Shown here piece after piece: positions 8,890 through 17,025 of a stretch of DNA of 64,000 nt. Position 1 is the first letter of the stretch. Every line of letters begins with the position of its first letter. The stretch comes from CADCVT01 sp036389155 (GTDB lineage Bacteria; Actinomycetota; Thermoleophilia; Solirubrobacterales; Solirubrobacteraceae). The stretch lies in contig DASVQN010000014.1 of the NCBI GenBank assembly GCA_036389155.1, positions 86,088 to 150,087 of the forward strand, written 5' to 3'. The position numbers and the translations under genes are program-made. A model generated the notes under the pieces. It saw nothing but the letters and a program-made list of their open reading frames with translations. It made no database searches and had not been told where the DNA came from.

Positions 8890-11664
8890 GTGCTGATCGG
8901 GCGGCAAGTCGAGCGCGACCGCATCGAGCGGCTGCTCGCGGACGCCCGCGACGGTCGCGGTGGCGCGGTGCTCATGCGCGGCGAGGCGGGGATCGGCAAG
9001 ACGTCGCTGCTCGAGTACGCGCGCGACCTGGCGGGCGAGGACCTCATCCTCACCGCGCGCGGGATCGAGACGGAGGCGGAGATCCCGTACGCGGGGCTCT
9101 GGGACGTCCTCGGGCCGATCCTCGAGCTGCGCGACCGGCTGCCCGACGCGCAGAACGTCGCGCTCGGCCAGGCGCTCGCCCTCGGCCCGGAGGGCACGCC
9201 CGCCCGCTTCGCCGTCCCCGCCGCCGTCCTCGGCCTGCTGAGCGTCGCGACGGAGGACCGCGCGGCGCTCGTCCTCATCGACGACGTCCAGTGGCTCGAC
9301 GCGCCGTCGGTCGAGGCGATCGTCTTCGCGGCGCGCCGGCTCGGCGGCGAGAGCGTGGCGATGCTGATGGCCGCGCGCGAGGGCGCCGGGCGCCGGGTCG
9401 ACACCACCGGGGTGGAGGAGATCAACCTCGGCCCGCTCGCCCCCGCCTCCGCCGCCGAGCTGCTGCGCCGCGAGCACGGAGACCGCCTCTCGTGGGCCGT
9501 CGCCGGCGAGCTGCTGACCTCCGCGGCCGGCAACCCGATGGCGCTCGTGGAGCTGCCGCTGTCGCTCACCGAGGATCAGCTCGTCGGGCGGCGCGAGCTG
9601 CCGCCGGTCCTGCCCGCCGGCCAGTCGCTGGAGGAGGCGTTCCGCCGCCGCCTCGCCGTCCTGCCGCAGCCGACGCGCGAGGCGCTCCTCGTCGCCGCCG
9701 CCGCGGCGGGCAACGAGGACCTCTCGCACCTGTCGCTCGCCCTCGGCCGGATGGGCCTCGATACCTCCGCGCTCGACGCCGCCGAGGCGGAGGGCGTGAT
9801 CGCGCTGGAGGAGGGGCGCGCGCTCTTCCGCCACCCGCTCCTGCGCGCCGCGGCCTACCACGAGGCCACGCCGCCGGAGCGCCGCGCGGCGCACCGCGCG
9901 CTCGCCGAGAGCGCCGCCCCCGGCGCGCCCGCGCGTGCCTGGCACCTCGCCGCCGCCGTGGCCGCCGCCGACGAGGACGTCGCGCGCGACCTGGAGGACG
10001 CCGCCCACGACGCCCGTCGCCGCGGCGGCCACTCGTCCGCCGCCCGCGCGTTCGCGCGCGCCGCGCAGCTCACGCCCGACCCCGGCGAGCGCGCGCGCCG
10101 GCTGCTCGACGCCGCGCTCGACCACGTCGCCGCCGGCGCGCTCGAGTACGCGAAGGCCGACGCCGAGGCGGGGCTGGAGCACGCAACCGATCCCTTCGTC
10201 CGCACCGGCCTGGAGCGCATCCGCGCGCACGTCGAGATCCGCACCGGCAAGCCGGGCCACGGCGCCCGCGCGATGGTCGCCGCCGCGCAGGCGATCCAGG
10301 ACGAGGCGCCGCCGCTGGCCGCGACGATGCTCCTCGAGGGCGGCCTCGGCGTGCTGCTCACCGGCCCCGCGTACGAGGCGGTCGAGATCGGCGAGCTGGC
10401 GCGCGAGCTGTCGGGCGGGGTCGAGCTGCTGGAGGGGATCGCCGACGTCCTGATCGGGCAGGCGCTCACCGCGGCCGGGGACTGGGAGCGCGCCGAGCCT
10501 CTGTTCGCCGCGCGCGAGCAGTTCCTCCTGACCGCCGACGTCCCGCCCGGCGTCGCCGAGGTCTTCGCCTCCGGCGCGCACGGCTCGATGTGGATGGAGC
10601 GCTTCGACCGCGCGCAGAGGATCGTCGACCGCGTCATCGACCAGGCACGGTCCGCCGGCGCGCTGGCCCAGCTCGCCTACCCGCTCGCCGTCCGCGCCCA
10701 GCTCGGCTTCCGCCGCGGCGCCTGGACCGCCGGCTACGCCGACGCGGAGGAGGCCGCGCGCGTCTCGCGCGAGACCGGCCAGGAGAGCGCGCTCTCCTAC
10801 GCGCTGCAGATGCAGGCCGAGATCGACGCCGCGCTCGGGCGCTTCGACGAGGCGCGCGATCACGCGTCGGAGTCCATCGACCTCGCCCAGAGGACCGAGA
10901 CGCCGGTCTTCGGCCCGTACGCGCGCGCGGCGCTCGGCGCCGTCGCCCTCGCCGAGCGGCAGACGGACGTCGCCATCTCCGAGTACGAGACCGCGCGCGA
11001 CGAGCTGCTGCGCATCGACCTGCCCGCGCCGGGCGAGGTGTTCTGGACCGTCGAGCTGGTCGAGGCGCACGTGCGCGCGGGGTCGAGCGAGAAGGCGGCG
11101 GCCGAGCTCGCGCGACTGGAGGAGATCGTGGGGGAGCACCACCCGGCCGTGCAGCTCGCGCAGCTCGACCGCTGCCGCGCGCTCGTCGCCGGCGACCAGG
11201 ACGACGCGCTGACGCACTTCGAGCGCGCGCTCGCGCACCACGCCCGCTCGCGCACGCCGTTCGAGCACGCGCGGACGCAGCTCGCGTACGGCGAGCGGCT
11301 GCGGCGGCGCAAGGCGCGCTCGGAGGCGCGCGATCAGCTGCGCGCCGCGCTGGACACGTTCGAGCGCCTCGGCGCGCGGCCGTGGGCCGAGCGCGCGCGG
11401 GCCGAGCTGCGCACCGGCGGCGGCGCGTCGAGCGGCGCGCAGTCGCTGCCGCTCAGCGAGGTGCTCACGCCGCACGAGCTCCAGGTGGCGATGATCGTCG
11501 CGCGCGGCGCGACGAACAAGGAAGTCGCCGCGCAGCTCTTCGTCAGCCCCAAGACGGTCGAGCACCGCCTCGGCAACATCTACAAGAAGCTCGAGGTCCG
11601 CTCGCGGACCGAGCTGGCGAGGCTGGTGACCGGGCAGCTCGACGTCGAGGCCGCGGTGGCGTGA
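8890..11664 (+). CDS. Large AAA-ATPase LuxR-family transcriptional regulator (copy 2)
   Basis: A 924-residue paralogue of the preceding gene. Walker A is GEAGIGKT (31-38) and Walker B is ALVLIDDVQWLD. A segment shared almost unchanged with copy 1 (GQALALGPEGTPARFAVPAA) shows the common origin. A TPR-like region fills the middle and a LuxR helix-turn-helix closes the protein (ATNKEVAAQLFVSPKTVEHR). The two copies differ most in the TPR region, as expected if they sense different signals. GTG start at 8890. The stop codon overlaps the GTG of the GFA gene (GTGA, 11661-11664), so the two may be translated together. Confidence 0.9.
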   Translation: MLIGRQVERDRIERLLADARDGRGGAVLMRGEAGIGKTSLLEYARDLAGEDLILTARGIETEAEIPYAGLWDVLGPILELRDRLPDAQNVALGQALALGPEGTPARFAVPAAVLGLLSVATEDRAALVLIDDVQWLDAPSVEAIVFAARRLGGESVAMLMAAREGAGRRVDTTGVEEINLGPLAPASAAELLRREHGDRLSWAVAGELLTSAAGNPMALVELPLSLTEDQLVGRRELPPVLPAGQSLEEAFRRRLAVLPQPTREALLVAAAAAGNEDLSHLSLALGRMGLDTSALDAAEAEGVIALEEGRALFRHPLLRAAAYHEATPPERRAAHRALAESAAPGAPARAWHLAAAVAAADEDVARDLEDAAHDARRRGGHSSAARAFARAAQLTPDPGERARRLLDAALDHVAAGALEYAKADAEAGLEHATDPFVRTGLERIRAHVEIRTGKPGHGARAMVAAAQAIQDEAPPLAATMLLEGGLGVLLTGPAYEAVEIGELARELSGGVELLEGIADVLIGQALTAAGDWERAEPLFAAREQFLLTADVPPGVAEVFASGAHGSMWMERFDRAQRIVDRVIDQARSAGALAQLAYPLAVRAQLGFRRGAWTAGYADAEEAARVSRETGQESALSYALQMQAEIDAALGRFDEARDHASESIDLAQRTETPVFGPYARAALGAVALAERQTDVAISEYETARDELLRIDLPAPGEVFWTVELVEAHVRAGSSEKAAAELARLEEIVGEHHPAVQLAQLDRCRALVAGDQDDALTHFERALAHHARSRTPFEHARTQLAYGERLRRRKARSEARDQLRAALDTFERLGARPWAERARAELRTGGGASSGAQSLPLSEVLTPHELQVAMIVARGATNKEVAAQLFVSPKTVEHRLGNIYKKLEVRSRTELARLVTGQLDVEAAVA

Positions 11665-12083
11665 CCGGCGAGCCGTCGACGACCGGCCGCTGCCTGTGCG
11701 GCGGCGTCCGCTTCGAGCTCACCGAGCCGGCGACCGCCGCCGGCTACTGCCACTGCACGCGCTGCCAGCGCCGGACCGGGTCCGGGTCCTCCGCGCAGGC
11801 GCGGATCGACGGGCGCACCTTCCGCCTCCTCGCCGGGGAGGAGCTCGTCCAGGCGTGGCGCCACCCCGAAGGCGGCTTCGAGAAGTGCTTCTGCCGCGTG
11901 TGCGGCGCGCACCTGTTCAGCCGCAACCCCGACGACCCGACGCAGATGAGCATCCGGATGGCGGCGTTCGACGGCGACCCGGGCGTGCGGCCGTCGTGGC
12001 GCACGTTCACCGAATACGCCGCCGTCTGGGAGCCGATCCCCGACGACGGCCTCGAGCGCTTCCCGGAGCGCAAGCCGCGATAG
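11661..12083 (+). CDS. GFA-domain (glutathione-dependent formaldehyde-activating / CENP-V fold) protein
   Basis: A 140-residue zinc-binding protein with the complete GFA cysteine set: C11 and C13 in GRCLCGG, C30, C32 and C35 in GYCHCTRC, and C76, C78, C81 in EKCFCRVCG. These pairs bind one structural and one catalytic zinc in the family; founding members condense formaldehyde with glutathione, but actinomycetes usually use mycothiol, so the natural thiol here is unknown. Start is the GTG at 11661, overlapping the stop of the LuxR regulator by 4 bp. It ends 2 bp from the stop of the convergent Sui1-like gene. Confidence 0.88.
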   Translation: MTGEPSTTGRCLCGGVRFELTEPATAAGYCHCTRCQRRTGSGSSAQARIDGRTFRLLAGEELVQAWRHPEGGFEKCFCRVCGAHLFSRNPDDPTQMSIRMAAFDGDPGVRPSWRTFTEYAAVWEPIPDDGLERFPERKPR

Positions 12084-12084
12084 G

Positions 12085-12405
12085 TCAGCCGCCGGCGAGC
12101 ACGACGTCGTAGCCCTCGGCGCGCAGCACCTCGACGACGACGTCGCGCTGGTCGCCCTGCAGCTCGATGACGCCGTCCTTCGCCGAGCCGCCGACGCCGC
12201 AGCGCTTCTTCAGCCGCCCGGCGAGCTTGCGCAGCGCGGCGGCGTCGAGCGGCACGCCCGACACCGTCGTGACCTCCTTGCCGCGGCGCCCCGACGTCTC
12301 CCGCCGCACCTTCACGCGGCCACCCGCCGCGGCGGCGGGCTTCGGCGCCCGCGCCTTGCGCAGGTCGCCGTCGGTGGTCGACCACACGAGGTCGGGGTCG
12401 CGCAT
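12085..12405 (-). CDS. yciH: Sui1/YciH-type translation initiation factor homologue
   Basis: A 106-residue protein with a basic N-terminal extension and a C-terminal eIF1/Sui1 fold: VKVRRETSGRRGKEVTTVSG, then LAGRLKKRCGVGGSAKDG, IELQGDQR, and a final VLRAEGYDVVLAGG. The GKEVTTV.G and CGVGGSAKDG motifs are diagnostic of the YciH family, which is thought to tune start-codon selection on the 30S subunit. This may matter in a genome where leaderless starts appear common, but that link is only a suggestion. ATG at 12405 is preceded at 6 nt by TACCTT on the minus strand, a likely leaderless promoter. Confidence 0.9.
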   Translation of the reverse strand: MRDPDLVWSTTDGDLRKARAPKPAAAAGGRVKVRRETSGRRGKEVTTVSGVPLDAAALRKLAGRLKKRCGVGGSAKDGVIELQGDQRDVVVEVLRAEGYDVVLAGG

Positions 12406-12411
12406 CGCCGC

Positions 12412-12417
12412 AAGGTA
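12412..12417 (-). promoter_or_regulatory. -10 hexamer of the Sui1-like gene
   Basis: TACCTT read on the minus strand, 6 nt from the ATG at 12405; no ribosome binding site follows, so the transcript is predicted to be leaderless. Confidence 0.45.
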
Positions 12418-12443
12418 CCGCGGTCGCGCACGTTGACGACCAT

Positions 12444-14711
12444 GTGCGACGGATCGCCCTCGTCCTGCTCTCCACCCTCGCGGTCGCCGCCCCGGCGTCC
12501 GCGTCGCCCTCGGTCCACGCCCACCGCGGCGGGTCGGTCGTCGACGGCGTGCCCACCTATCCCGAGAACACCATGCCCGCGTTCGAGAACGCCGCGCGGC
12601 ACGGGTGGGTGCTCGAGCTCGACGCGGTGCTCACGAAGGACCGGGTCCCCGTCGTCATGCACGACTCGACCCTCGACCGCACCACCGCGTGCACCGGGCG
12701 CATCGACGCGATCACCTTCGCCGCGCTGCGCGCCAAGTGCCCGAGCGACGTCGTCGGCTCGCCCGGCTCGCAGGCCGGCGGGCGGCAGATGACGGCGGGC
12801 GAGCAGCGCGTGCCGATCCCGCGGCTCGACGAGGTGCTCGACCTCGCGCGGCGGAGCGGCGCGCGGCTGAACGTCGAGATCAAGAACATCCCGACCGAGG
12901 CCGGGTTCGACCCGACCGACGCGTTCGCCACCACCGTCGTCGAGACGCTCGCGGCCGCCAAGCTGCCCAGCTCCCAGCTCATCGTCCAGTCGTTCTGGCC
13001 GCCGAACCTCGAGGTCTCCGAGCGGCTGATGCCGTCGGTGCCGACCTCGCTGCTCACGCTGGCGCCGATGAACGACGGCTCGCCGGCGTTCGCCGCCTCG
13101 CGCGGCTACGAGTGGATCTCGCCGCAGGCGCCGCCCTCGCGCGAGGCCGTCTCGGGCGCCCACGAGACCGGCCGCATGGTCATCCCGTACACGCCGGACG
13201 ACCCGGACGCCGTGAAGGCCAGCGCCGCGGCGGCCGTCGACGCGATCATCACCGACGACCCGACGATGGCGAGCCGCGCGCTGGCCGCGGTCGAGCCGCC
13301 CGCGCCGGCGATCCCGCCGCCGCCGTCGGCCGCGACGTGCCGCGACGTGCGCGCGAGCCGCAGCACCCCGACGATCCAGACGTACGCGAAGGACGGCGAC
13401 GCGCCGCGCGTGTTCGCGATGCAGTTCAAGCAGGAGCTGCGCCACGTCGAGACGTACGAGAGCTTCCGCACGAAGATCGAATGCATGATCCGCGAGCGGG
13501 TCCTCCCGCGGCTCGCGAGGCACCGCCCGAACGTCATCGCCTTCAACGAGGACGTCGGCCTGATGACGATCGCGACCGGCACGCGCGGGGCTCCGGCGCG
13601 GGAGCTCTTCGGGCCGGGCCGGGCGCCGGGCTGCGAGTCGCAGGGCGCGCCGTGCACGACGCTGGCCGCCCTCGGCGCCGTCAGCGGCGGCTACGGCAAG
13701 GAGCTCGCGCTCTACCGCAAGCGCTTCCCGCAGATGAGCCCGGTCGCCGGCGCCTTCGTCGCCGCCACCGACACCTTCGCCCGCGGCTGGATGCAGGTCT
13801 TCAGCGACATGGCGCGCCGCTACGGCGTGTACATCCTCGGCTCCAACAACCAGGCGCCCTTCCGCGAGAGCACCGACCCGACCGAGATCGCGACGCTCGC
13901 CGACCCCGACCTGCCCGAGCCGCCGTCGTCCGTCTTCGTCGCCACCGACGACAGCGTCTACAACGAGGCCTTCCTGTGGGGCCCGCGGCCGGTGCGCACC
14001 GACGGACCGAGGCCGCTGCGCAACCTCGTCGCGTCGAACAAGAAGGTCCCGCTGACGGCGATCGAGGAGCAGATCGACCTCGACGCCGGCCCCTCCACCG
14101 GCCCGGACGCGATCGAGAACCTCCGGCCCTTCCACATCCCGGGCACGCAGGCGCGCATGGGCTTCGCGACCTCGCTGCCCGCGTTCGTCTACGGCGACGT
14201 GCCGCCCGCGGGGACCGACCCGTGCAGCGACACCGCGCGCTGGTACATGCGCTGCCTCGACCGGCTCGGCACGAACCTGGTCATGCAGGACGAGGCCAAC
14301 CCGGGCCGCTGGGCCACCGACGCCGGCAGCGGCGTCTGGCAGCCGGAGGAGTGGCTGACCTCGACATGGCGCGCGGCCGCCGACCCGACGGTCGGCTTCG
14401 CCTACAACGTCACGCCGCACATGGTCGGCAACCTCGCCGACCTGCCGTTCGACGGCCAGACCGCGATCACGCAGCGCGGCCTGCGCGGCAGGCGCACGTG
14501 CACCTACGTCGGCAACCCGAGCCGCCAGCGCGAGTTCCTCGCCATCGCCCCGTGGGTCACGCCCGACGCCCCGCGCGCCGAGCTGCGCGCCACCGCGGCC
14601 AAGCTCGCGCCCGACAGCGGCGACGAGCTGGAGAACGACTACGTCGAGACGGCGATCGCCGCCGACCTGCCGTTCCCGCCGAAGGCGCGCCGCAAGAGCT
14701 GCGCGGGGTAG
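12444..14711 (+). CDS. Secreted glycerophosphodiester phosphodiesterase fused to a nitrilase-like domain
   Basis: A 755-residue exported fusion. After a signal peptide (RRIALVLLSTLAVAAPASA), residues about 24-285 are a GDPD TIM barrel with HAHRGG, PENTMPAFENA, ELDAVLTKD, HDSTLDRTT and LNVEIKN, i.e. the metal and acid-base residues of the family, which hydrolyse glycerophosphodiesters to glycerol-3-phosphate. A Pro-rich linker (about 285-300) leads to a second domain of about 450 residues. This resembles carbon-nitrogen hydrolases: E369 in VIAFNEDVG, VYNEAFLWG, K533/K534 in NKKVPLTAIEEQ, and RMGFATSLPAF, where S577 occupies the position of the nucleophilic Cys. The nitrilase match is by motif order only and the Cys-to-Ser change leaves activity open. 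GTG start at 12444. Confidence 0.82.
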   Translation: MRRIALVLLSTLAVAAPASASPSVHAHRGGSVVDGVPTYPENTMPAFENAARHGWVLELDAVLTKDRVPVVMHDSTLDRTTACTGRIDAITFAALRAKCPSDVVGSPGSQAGGRQMTAGEQRVPIPRLDEVLDLARRSGARLNVEIKNIPTEAGFDPTDAFATTVVETLAAAKLPSSQLIVQSFWPPNLEVSERLMPSVPTSLLTLAPMNDGSPAFAASRGYEWISPQAPPSREAVSGAHETGRMVIPYTPDDPDAVKASAAAAVDAIITDDPTMASRALAAVEPPAPAIPPPPSAATCRDVRASRSTPTIQTYAKDGDAPRVFAMQFKQELRHVETYESFRTKIECMIRERVLPRLARHRPNVIAFNEDVGLMTIATGTRGAPARELFGPGRAPGCESQGAPCTTLAALGAVSGGYGKELALYRKRFPQMSPVAGAFVAATDTFARGWMQVFSDMARRYGVYILGSNNQAPFRESTDPTEIATLADPDLPEPPSSVFVATDDSVYNEAFLWGPRPVRTDGPRPLRNLVASNKKVPLTAIEEQIDLDAGPSTGPDAIENLRPFHIPGTQARMGFATSLPAFVYGDVPPAGTDPCSDTARWYMRCLDRLGTNLVMQDEANPGRWATDAGSGVWQPEEWLTSTWRAAADPTVGFAYNVTPHMVGNLADLPFDGQTAITQRGLRGRRTCTYVGNPSRQREFLAIAPWVTPDAPRAELRATAAKLAPDSGDELENDYVETAIAADLPFPPKARRKSCAG

Positions 14712-14739
14712 CGCCGGGCCTCCGCTACCGTGCGACGCG

Positions 14740-15000
14740 GTGCTGCTGCTCATCCACGACCCGCAGCCTGAGGAGCCCGACAGCGCGCCTGCGCCGCGCC
14801 GCGGCCGCCCGCTCCCGAAGGTCCCGTGGCGCCCGTTCGCCTGGTTCGCCGCCTTCTGCTGGCTGCTGTTCATCGCCGGTCGCGTCGACGGCCTGGCCGG
14901 GTACGTGATCGTGCTCTGCGCGATCGCGATGGGCTCGTGGCGGCTCGACCGCTGGCTGTCCAGGCAGTACTGGGGCGGGCTGAGCGAAGTCCAGCGCTGA
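14740..15000 (+). CDS. Small membrane protein, two helices
   Basis: An 86-residue product with a polar Pro-rich N-terminus (residues 6-32) and two hydrophobic segments (about 33-47, AWFAAFCWLLFIAG, and 51-66, LAGYVIVLCAIAMG), followed by an amphipathic basic tail. GTG start at 14740 has TACCGT 8 nt upstream and no ribosome binding site. No family is recognised. It stands 28 bp before the partner-switch phosphatase gene, which has its own promoter-like hexamer. Confidence 0.7.
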   Translation: MLLLIHDPQPEEPDSAPAPRRGRPLPKVPWRPFAWFAAFCWLLFIAGRVDGLAGYVIVLCAIAMGSWRLDRWLSRQYWGGLSEVQR

Positions 15001-15013
15001 CCGCGCCCGCCGC

Positions 15014-15019
15014 TACAGT
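15014..15019 (+). promoter_or_regulatory. -10 hexamer of the partner-switch operon
   Basis: TACAGT lies 9 nt before the GTG at 15029, a near-leaderless arrangement shared with many genes of this window. Confidence 0.4.
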
Positions 15020-15028
15020 CCGCCCGCT

Positions 15029-16681
15029 GTGGCAGGCACCCGCCCTCCGGGCACAGGTCACGTCCTCCTGGGCGCGGCCGGCCTTCCCTCCCTCGCTGCG
15101 CCGGGGGACCAGCTGCGTGCGGTCTACCGGCTGAGCGACCCTGCGCTCTCCGAGCTTCCGCTCCAGCGCCTGCTCGACGAGCTGCTCGACCGCATCCGCG
15201 AGATCCTCGACGTCGACACGACGGCGATCCTTCTCCTCGACCCGGAGACGAACGAGCTCGTGGCGCGCGCCGCGCGAGGGATCGAGGAGGAGGTCGAGCG
15301 CGGCGTGCGGATCCCCGTCGGGCGCGGGTTCGCCGGGCGCATCGCGGCCGAGCGCTCGGCGATCACCATCCCGGACGTCGACCACGCGGACGTGCTGAAC
15401 CCGATCCTGCGCGAGGTGGGGATCCGGTCGTTGCTGGGCGTCCCGCTCGTCATGGAGGGCCGGGTCGTCGGCGTGTTGCACGTCGGCTCGCGCGTGCCGC
15501 GCATCTTCTCCACCGCCGATGCGGCGATCCTCCAGCTGGCCGGCAACCGCGCGGCGCCGGCGATCGAGCACGCGCGCCTCTTCGACGCGCTCGACCGCGA
15601 GCACCGCTCCGCCGTCGCGCTGCAGCGCAGCCTCCTGCCGGACCTGCTCCCGGACATCGCCGAGACGGACGTCGCGGCACGCTACCTGCCCGCCCGGGAC
15701 GAGGTCGGCGGCGACTGGTACGACGTGCTCGAGCTGAGCGGAGGCCGCGTGGGGATCGCGATCGGCGACGTGGCCGGCCACGGCGTGCGCGCGGCCGCCA
15801 CGATGGGCCAGCTGCGCACCGCGCTGCGCGCATACGCGCTCGAGGACCACCCGCCGGGCGAGGCGCTGCGGCTGCTCGACGCTCTCCTCCAGACGATCCG
15901 CGGGCGCGCGATGGCGACCGTGGCCTACGGCGTCCTCAACCCCGAGACCGGCGACATGACGATCGCGTGCGCTGGGCATCCGCCGGGCGTCATCGTGACT
16001 GCGTCGGGCGAGGCGCGGCTGCTCGAGACGCACCGCGGTCCGCCGCTGGGCGCGCTGCCGTTCGCGCAGTTCCGCGAGACGCCGGCGAGGCTCGAGCCGG
16101 GCGACGCGCTCGCGCTCTACACCGACGGGCTGATCGAGACGCGCGACGCCCCGCTCACCGAGCGGCTGGAGATGCTCCGCGCGGCGGCGGCCGACGCCCC
16201 CGACACTGCGCCCGACCCGCTGTGCGACCACCTGCTCGACGCGCTCGTCCCCTCGCGCGCGTCGGAGGACGACGTCGCCGTCGTCGTCGTGCGCCGGCTG
16301 GCGATCCCGAACGCGCTCCGGCTGCGGCTGCCTGCGGAGCCCGACGTCCTCGGCCGCGTCCGGCTGTCGCTCGGTCGCTGGCTGCGGGCACGCGGCGCGG
16401 GAACGGAGGACGTGCACGCGATCATGATCGCGGTGGGCGAGGCATGCGCGAACGCGATCGAGCACGCGTATCCGCCCGGTCCGGCGTCCTTCGACCTCGA
16501 GGCGACGCTCGACGACACGACGATCTCGGTCCACGTGCGCGATCATGGCGGCTGGAGGGAGCCCCGCGGACAGCACCGCGGGCGCGGGCTGGCGCTGATG
16601 GAGGCGACGATGGACGAGGTCGACGTCCGGCGAGGCGACAACGGGAGCGAGATCGCGATGCGGCGTAGGCTGCGCGGATGA
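15029..16681 (+). CDS. GAF-PP2C(SpoIIE)-HATPase fusion: sigma-factor partner-switch regulator
   Basis: A 550-residue cytoplasmic protein with three modules. Residues about 35-185 are a GAF sensor domain. Residues about 200-405 are a SpoIIE/RsbU-type PP2C phosphatase with RDEVGGDWYDV, GIAIGDVAGHG, CAGHPPG and DALALYTDGLIETR. Residues about 415-548 are an RsbW/SpoIIAB-like ATPase with the N-box VGEACANAIEHAY and the GRGLALM lid. In the family the phosphatase reactivates a STAS antagonist and the kinase phosphorylates it; here both activities sit in one chain, and the STAS gene follows with an ATGA overlap. The GAF ligand is unknown. GTG start at 15029. Confidence 0.9.
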   Translation: MAGTRPPGTGHVLLGAAGLPSLAAPGDQLRAVYRLSDPALSELPLQRLLDELLDRIREILDVDTTAILLLDPETNELVARAARGIEEEVERGVRIPVGRGFAGRIAAERSAITIPDVDHADVLNPILREVGIRSLLGVPLVMEGRVVGVLHVGSRVPRIFSTADAAILQLAGNRAAPAIEHARLFDALDREHRSAVALQRSLLPDLLPDIAETDVAARYLPARDEVGGDWYDVLELSGGRVGIAIGDVAGHGVRAAATMGQLRTALRAYALEDHPPGEALRLLDALLQTIRGRAMATVAYGVLNPETGDMTIACAGHPPGVIVTASGEARLLETHRGPPLGALPFAQFRETPARLEPGDALALYTDGLIETRDAPLTERLEMLRAAAADAPDTAPDPLCDHLLDALVPSRASEDDVAVVVVRRLAIPNALRLRLPAEPDVLGRVRLSLGRWLRARGAGTEDVHAIMIAVGEACANAIEHAYPPGPASFDLEATLDDTTISVHVRDHGGWREPRGQHRGRGLALMEATMDEVDVRRGDNGSEIAMRRRLRG

Positions 16682-17025
16682 ACGCGCAGCTCGCACGCCT
16701 CCAGCTGCGGGACTCCGGAGCCTTCGTCGTCGCGGAGATCGCCGGCGAGATCGACATGTCGAACGCCGACGACCTCGGCCGGACGATGTCGGGGCGCCTG
16801 ACGAACGACTCGGCGGGGCTCATCGTCGACCTGAGCGCCGTCACGTACCTCGACAGCGCCGCGATCCACACGATCTACGAGCTGCGCGAGCGGCTCACGT
16901 CGCGCGCGCTCGTGCTGCGCCTCGTCGTGCCGCCGGACGCCCCGACGCTCCTGGCCCTGCGCCTCACCGGCGTGCCGGACGCCGTCGCGCTGTTCGACAC
17001 CGTGGCGGCGGCCGAGGCCGGCTAG
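16678..17025 (+). CDS. STAS-domain anti-anti-sigma factor
   Basis: A 115-residue single STAS domain similar to RsbV/SpoIIAA. The phosphorylation site is S60 in VTYLDSAAIHT, preceded by the conserved GLIVDLS strand; GEIDMSNADDL forms the first conserved loop. It should be phosphorylated by an RsbW-type kinase and dephosphorylated by a PP2C phosphatase, both present in the upstream fusion protein. The start overlaps the upstream stop by 4 bp (ATGA), and a TAGGCT hexamer 6 nt before the ATG offers an additional internal leaderless start. The stop shares a CTAG with the stop of the convergent hydrolase. Confidence 0.92.
   Translation: MNAQLARLQLRDSGAFVVAEIAGEIDMSNADDLGRTMSGRLTNDSAGLIVDLSAVTYLDSAAIHTIYELRERLTSRALVLRLVVPPDAPTLLALRLTGVPDAVALFDTVAAAEAG

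Noticed and set aside
12431..12437. TTGAC near 12433 as a -35 box for the GDPD gene.
   Set aside because: It lies only a few bases from the start codon with no room for a -10 element.
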